A stretch of 6,375 bases of DNA from Polyangiaceae bacterium (GTDB lineage: Bacteria; Myxococcota; Polyangia; Polyangiales; Polyangiaceae), in NCBI GenBank assembly GCA_025936205.1, contig JAICTU010000506.1, forward strand, positions 1-6,375, read 5' to 3'. Positions within the stretch are counted from its first letter, which is position 1. Each line of letters opens with the position of its first letter. The position numbers and the translations under genes are program-made. Positions 5,623 through 6,375 of this stretch are shown in pieces. A model generated the notes under the pieces. The model was not told the origin of the DNA. It was given only the letters and a program-made list of their open reading frames with translations, and ran no database searches.

Positions 5623-6375
5623 TCAGAGCGACCACTCGGCGCCGACCAGGACCGCCGAATCCAGCTGCGGCAGCTCGTAGACGCGCCCCCAGGGCGCGAC
5701 CCGGGCGAAGGCGCGCCGCGCGCTCCAGCTGCTGCGCAGCTCCGCGGACACCGCCCAGCGCGACGTCACGGGCAAGCTCAGCCAGCTGGCAGCGCCCAGC
5801 TGGGGGAGCCAGATCAGATCGCTCGCGGGGCGGCTGGGCCCGAGCGACATGCCGCGCACCAGCTCCAGACGCGGACCGGCGCACAGACCCCAGCGGATCG
5901 CGCGCACGGTGCGCCCGCACAGCTCCAGCGAGCCGTCGAAGCGCTGCAGATCGACGGAGATCCCATGCTCGGCGCCGATCGATCCAAAGGGCTGGCGCGC
6001 GCTCAGGCCCGCGCGGGTCCCCCAGCCATTCCACCAGGCGCCGGCGTCGAGCGCGGCGCCCAGCTCGGGTGTCGAATTGCCAGCGAGCCCGAACAGGGAG
6101 CTGACGCGCAGGCTCCAGGCGCGCGAAGCGCGGCGCGCTGGGGCAGAAGGCTCGGGGCCGCTGTCTTGCACTGCAGAGGAGGGCTGCGGAGATGCCACGT
6201 GCTGGGGCGATGGCGAGGGTGCCGGCGGAGCTGCAGCGGACTCGGGCGCGGCGGGCTCCGGTGATGCAGGGGTTGCTGCCTCCGGGGTTGCGGGCTCGCC
6301 CGCGCGCAGCTCGGCGCCGGCTGCGCTGCCTTCGGCGCTTTCGCTCTCCGGCGCCGTCGGCTCGAGCAGCGACAA
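5623..6375 (-). CDS. Protein with Pro/Ala linker and putative beta-barrel outer-membrane domain, C-terminal part
   Basis: 250 residues are visible and the frame is open to the window edge. The first codon there is TTG, but nothing shows it is a start, so I treat the gene as truncated by the window. Residues about 5-80 are a Pro/Ala/Glu/Ser-rich linker. From about 85 to the end, short alternating hydrophobic/polar segments rich in Trp, Gly and Arg (for example AWSLRVSSLFGLAG, LGAALDAGAWW, WLSLPVTSRWAVSAELRSSWSA, SAVLVGAEWSL) look like strands of a small outer-membrane barrel. A Cys pair (153, 165) in LELCGRTVRAIRWGLCAGPRLELVRG resembles the paired cysteines of barrel-like proteins that sit next to ECF sigma genes in myxobacteria. 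It precedes the sigma gene on the same strand, 0-120 nt away depending on the sigma start. The N-terminal domain, and hence overall function, is unknown. Confidence 0.65.
   Translation of the reverse strand: MSLLEPTAPESESAEGSAAGAELRAGEPATPEAATPASPEPAAPESAAAPPAPSPSPQHVASPQPSSAVQDSGPEPSAPARRASRAWSLRVSSLFGLAGNSTPELGAALDAGAWWNGWGTRAGLSARQPFGSIGAEHGISVDLQRFDGSLELCGRTVRAIRWGLCAGPRLELVRGMSLGPSRPASDLIWLPQLGAASWLSLPVTSRWAVSAELRSSWSARRAFARVAPWGRVYELPQLDSAVLVGAEWSL

Noticed and set aside
4919..6034. Upstream in-frame extension of the anti-sigma candidate to a 639-residue protein
   Set aside because: The extra part is the sigma gene and its upstream neighbour read in another frame. The ATGA overlap gives a natural start at 4918.
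4617..6104. Open + strand frame of 495 codons
   Set aside because: It lies opposite the sigma factor and its neighbours, and its composition is dominated by Arg, Ala and Ser. No start signal or motif supports it.

Overview
The window is a GC-rich chromosomal segment. Long open frames appear on both strands, as expected with very high third-position GC. Short lipoboxes, proline/alanine-rich linkers, a proline-rich lipoprotein, an ECF sigma factor next to a membrane-anchored TPR-like protein and a Cys-bracketed Asp repeat suggest a myxobacterium, most likely of the Polyangiales. That placement rests on gene style, not on a marker gene. No RNA gene, transposon, CRISPR array or phage gene was seen.

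Left part (1-1401, + strand): the 3' end of a polytopic membrane protein with a YfhO-like C-terminal domain is followed, after a 90-nt gap, by an unrecognised secreted lipoprotein. The gap contains two interleaved complementary segments, and one pairs over the whole ribosome binding site of the lipoprotein gene.

Middle part (1392-3438): this is a small regulatory/detoxification-type cluster. An AraC-family regulator with an N-terminal arabinose-binding-type domain and a YCII/DGPF-domain protein lie on the - strand. A VOC (glyoxalase-fold) protein diverges from the regulator across a 139-bp promoter region. The YCII gene overlaps the upstream lipoprotein gene tail-to-tail by 10 bp. The VOC gene ends at a strong bidirectional hairpin.

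Right part (3508-6375, all - strand, so read right to left): an unit of four genes. It begins with the C-terminal part of a Pro/Ala-linker protein with a putative beta-barrel outer-membrane domain. Next come an ECF sigma factor and a single-pass membrane protein (candidate anti-sigma) with five PPPVL-type repeats and a TPR-like C-terminus, whose start overlaps the sigma stop as ATGA. Last, 67 nt further, is a proline-rich lipoprotein. The layout suggests an envelope-sensing module in which an outer-membrane or periplasmic signal reaches the sigma factor through an atypical anti-sigma that lacks the usual zinc-binding motif. The roles of the outer-membrane protein and lipoprotein in that module are inferred from position only.
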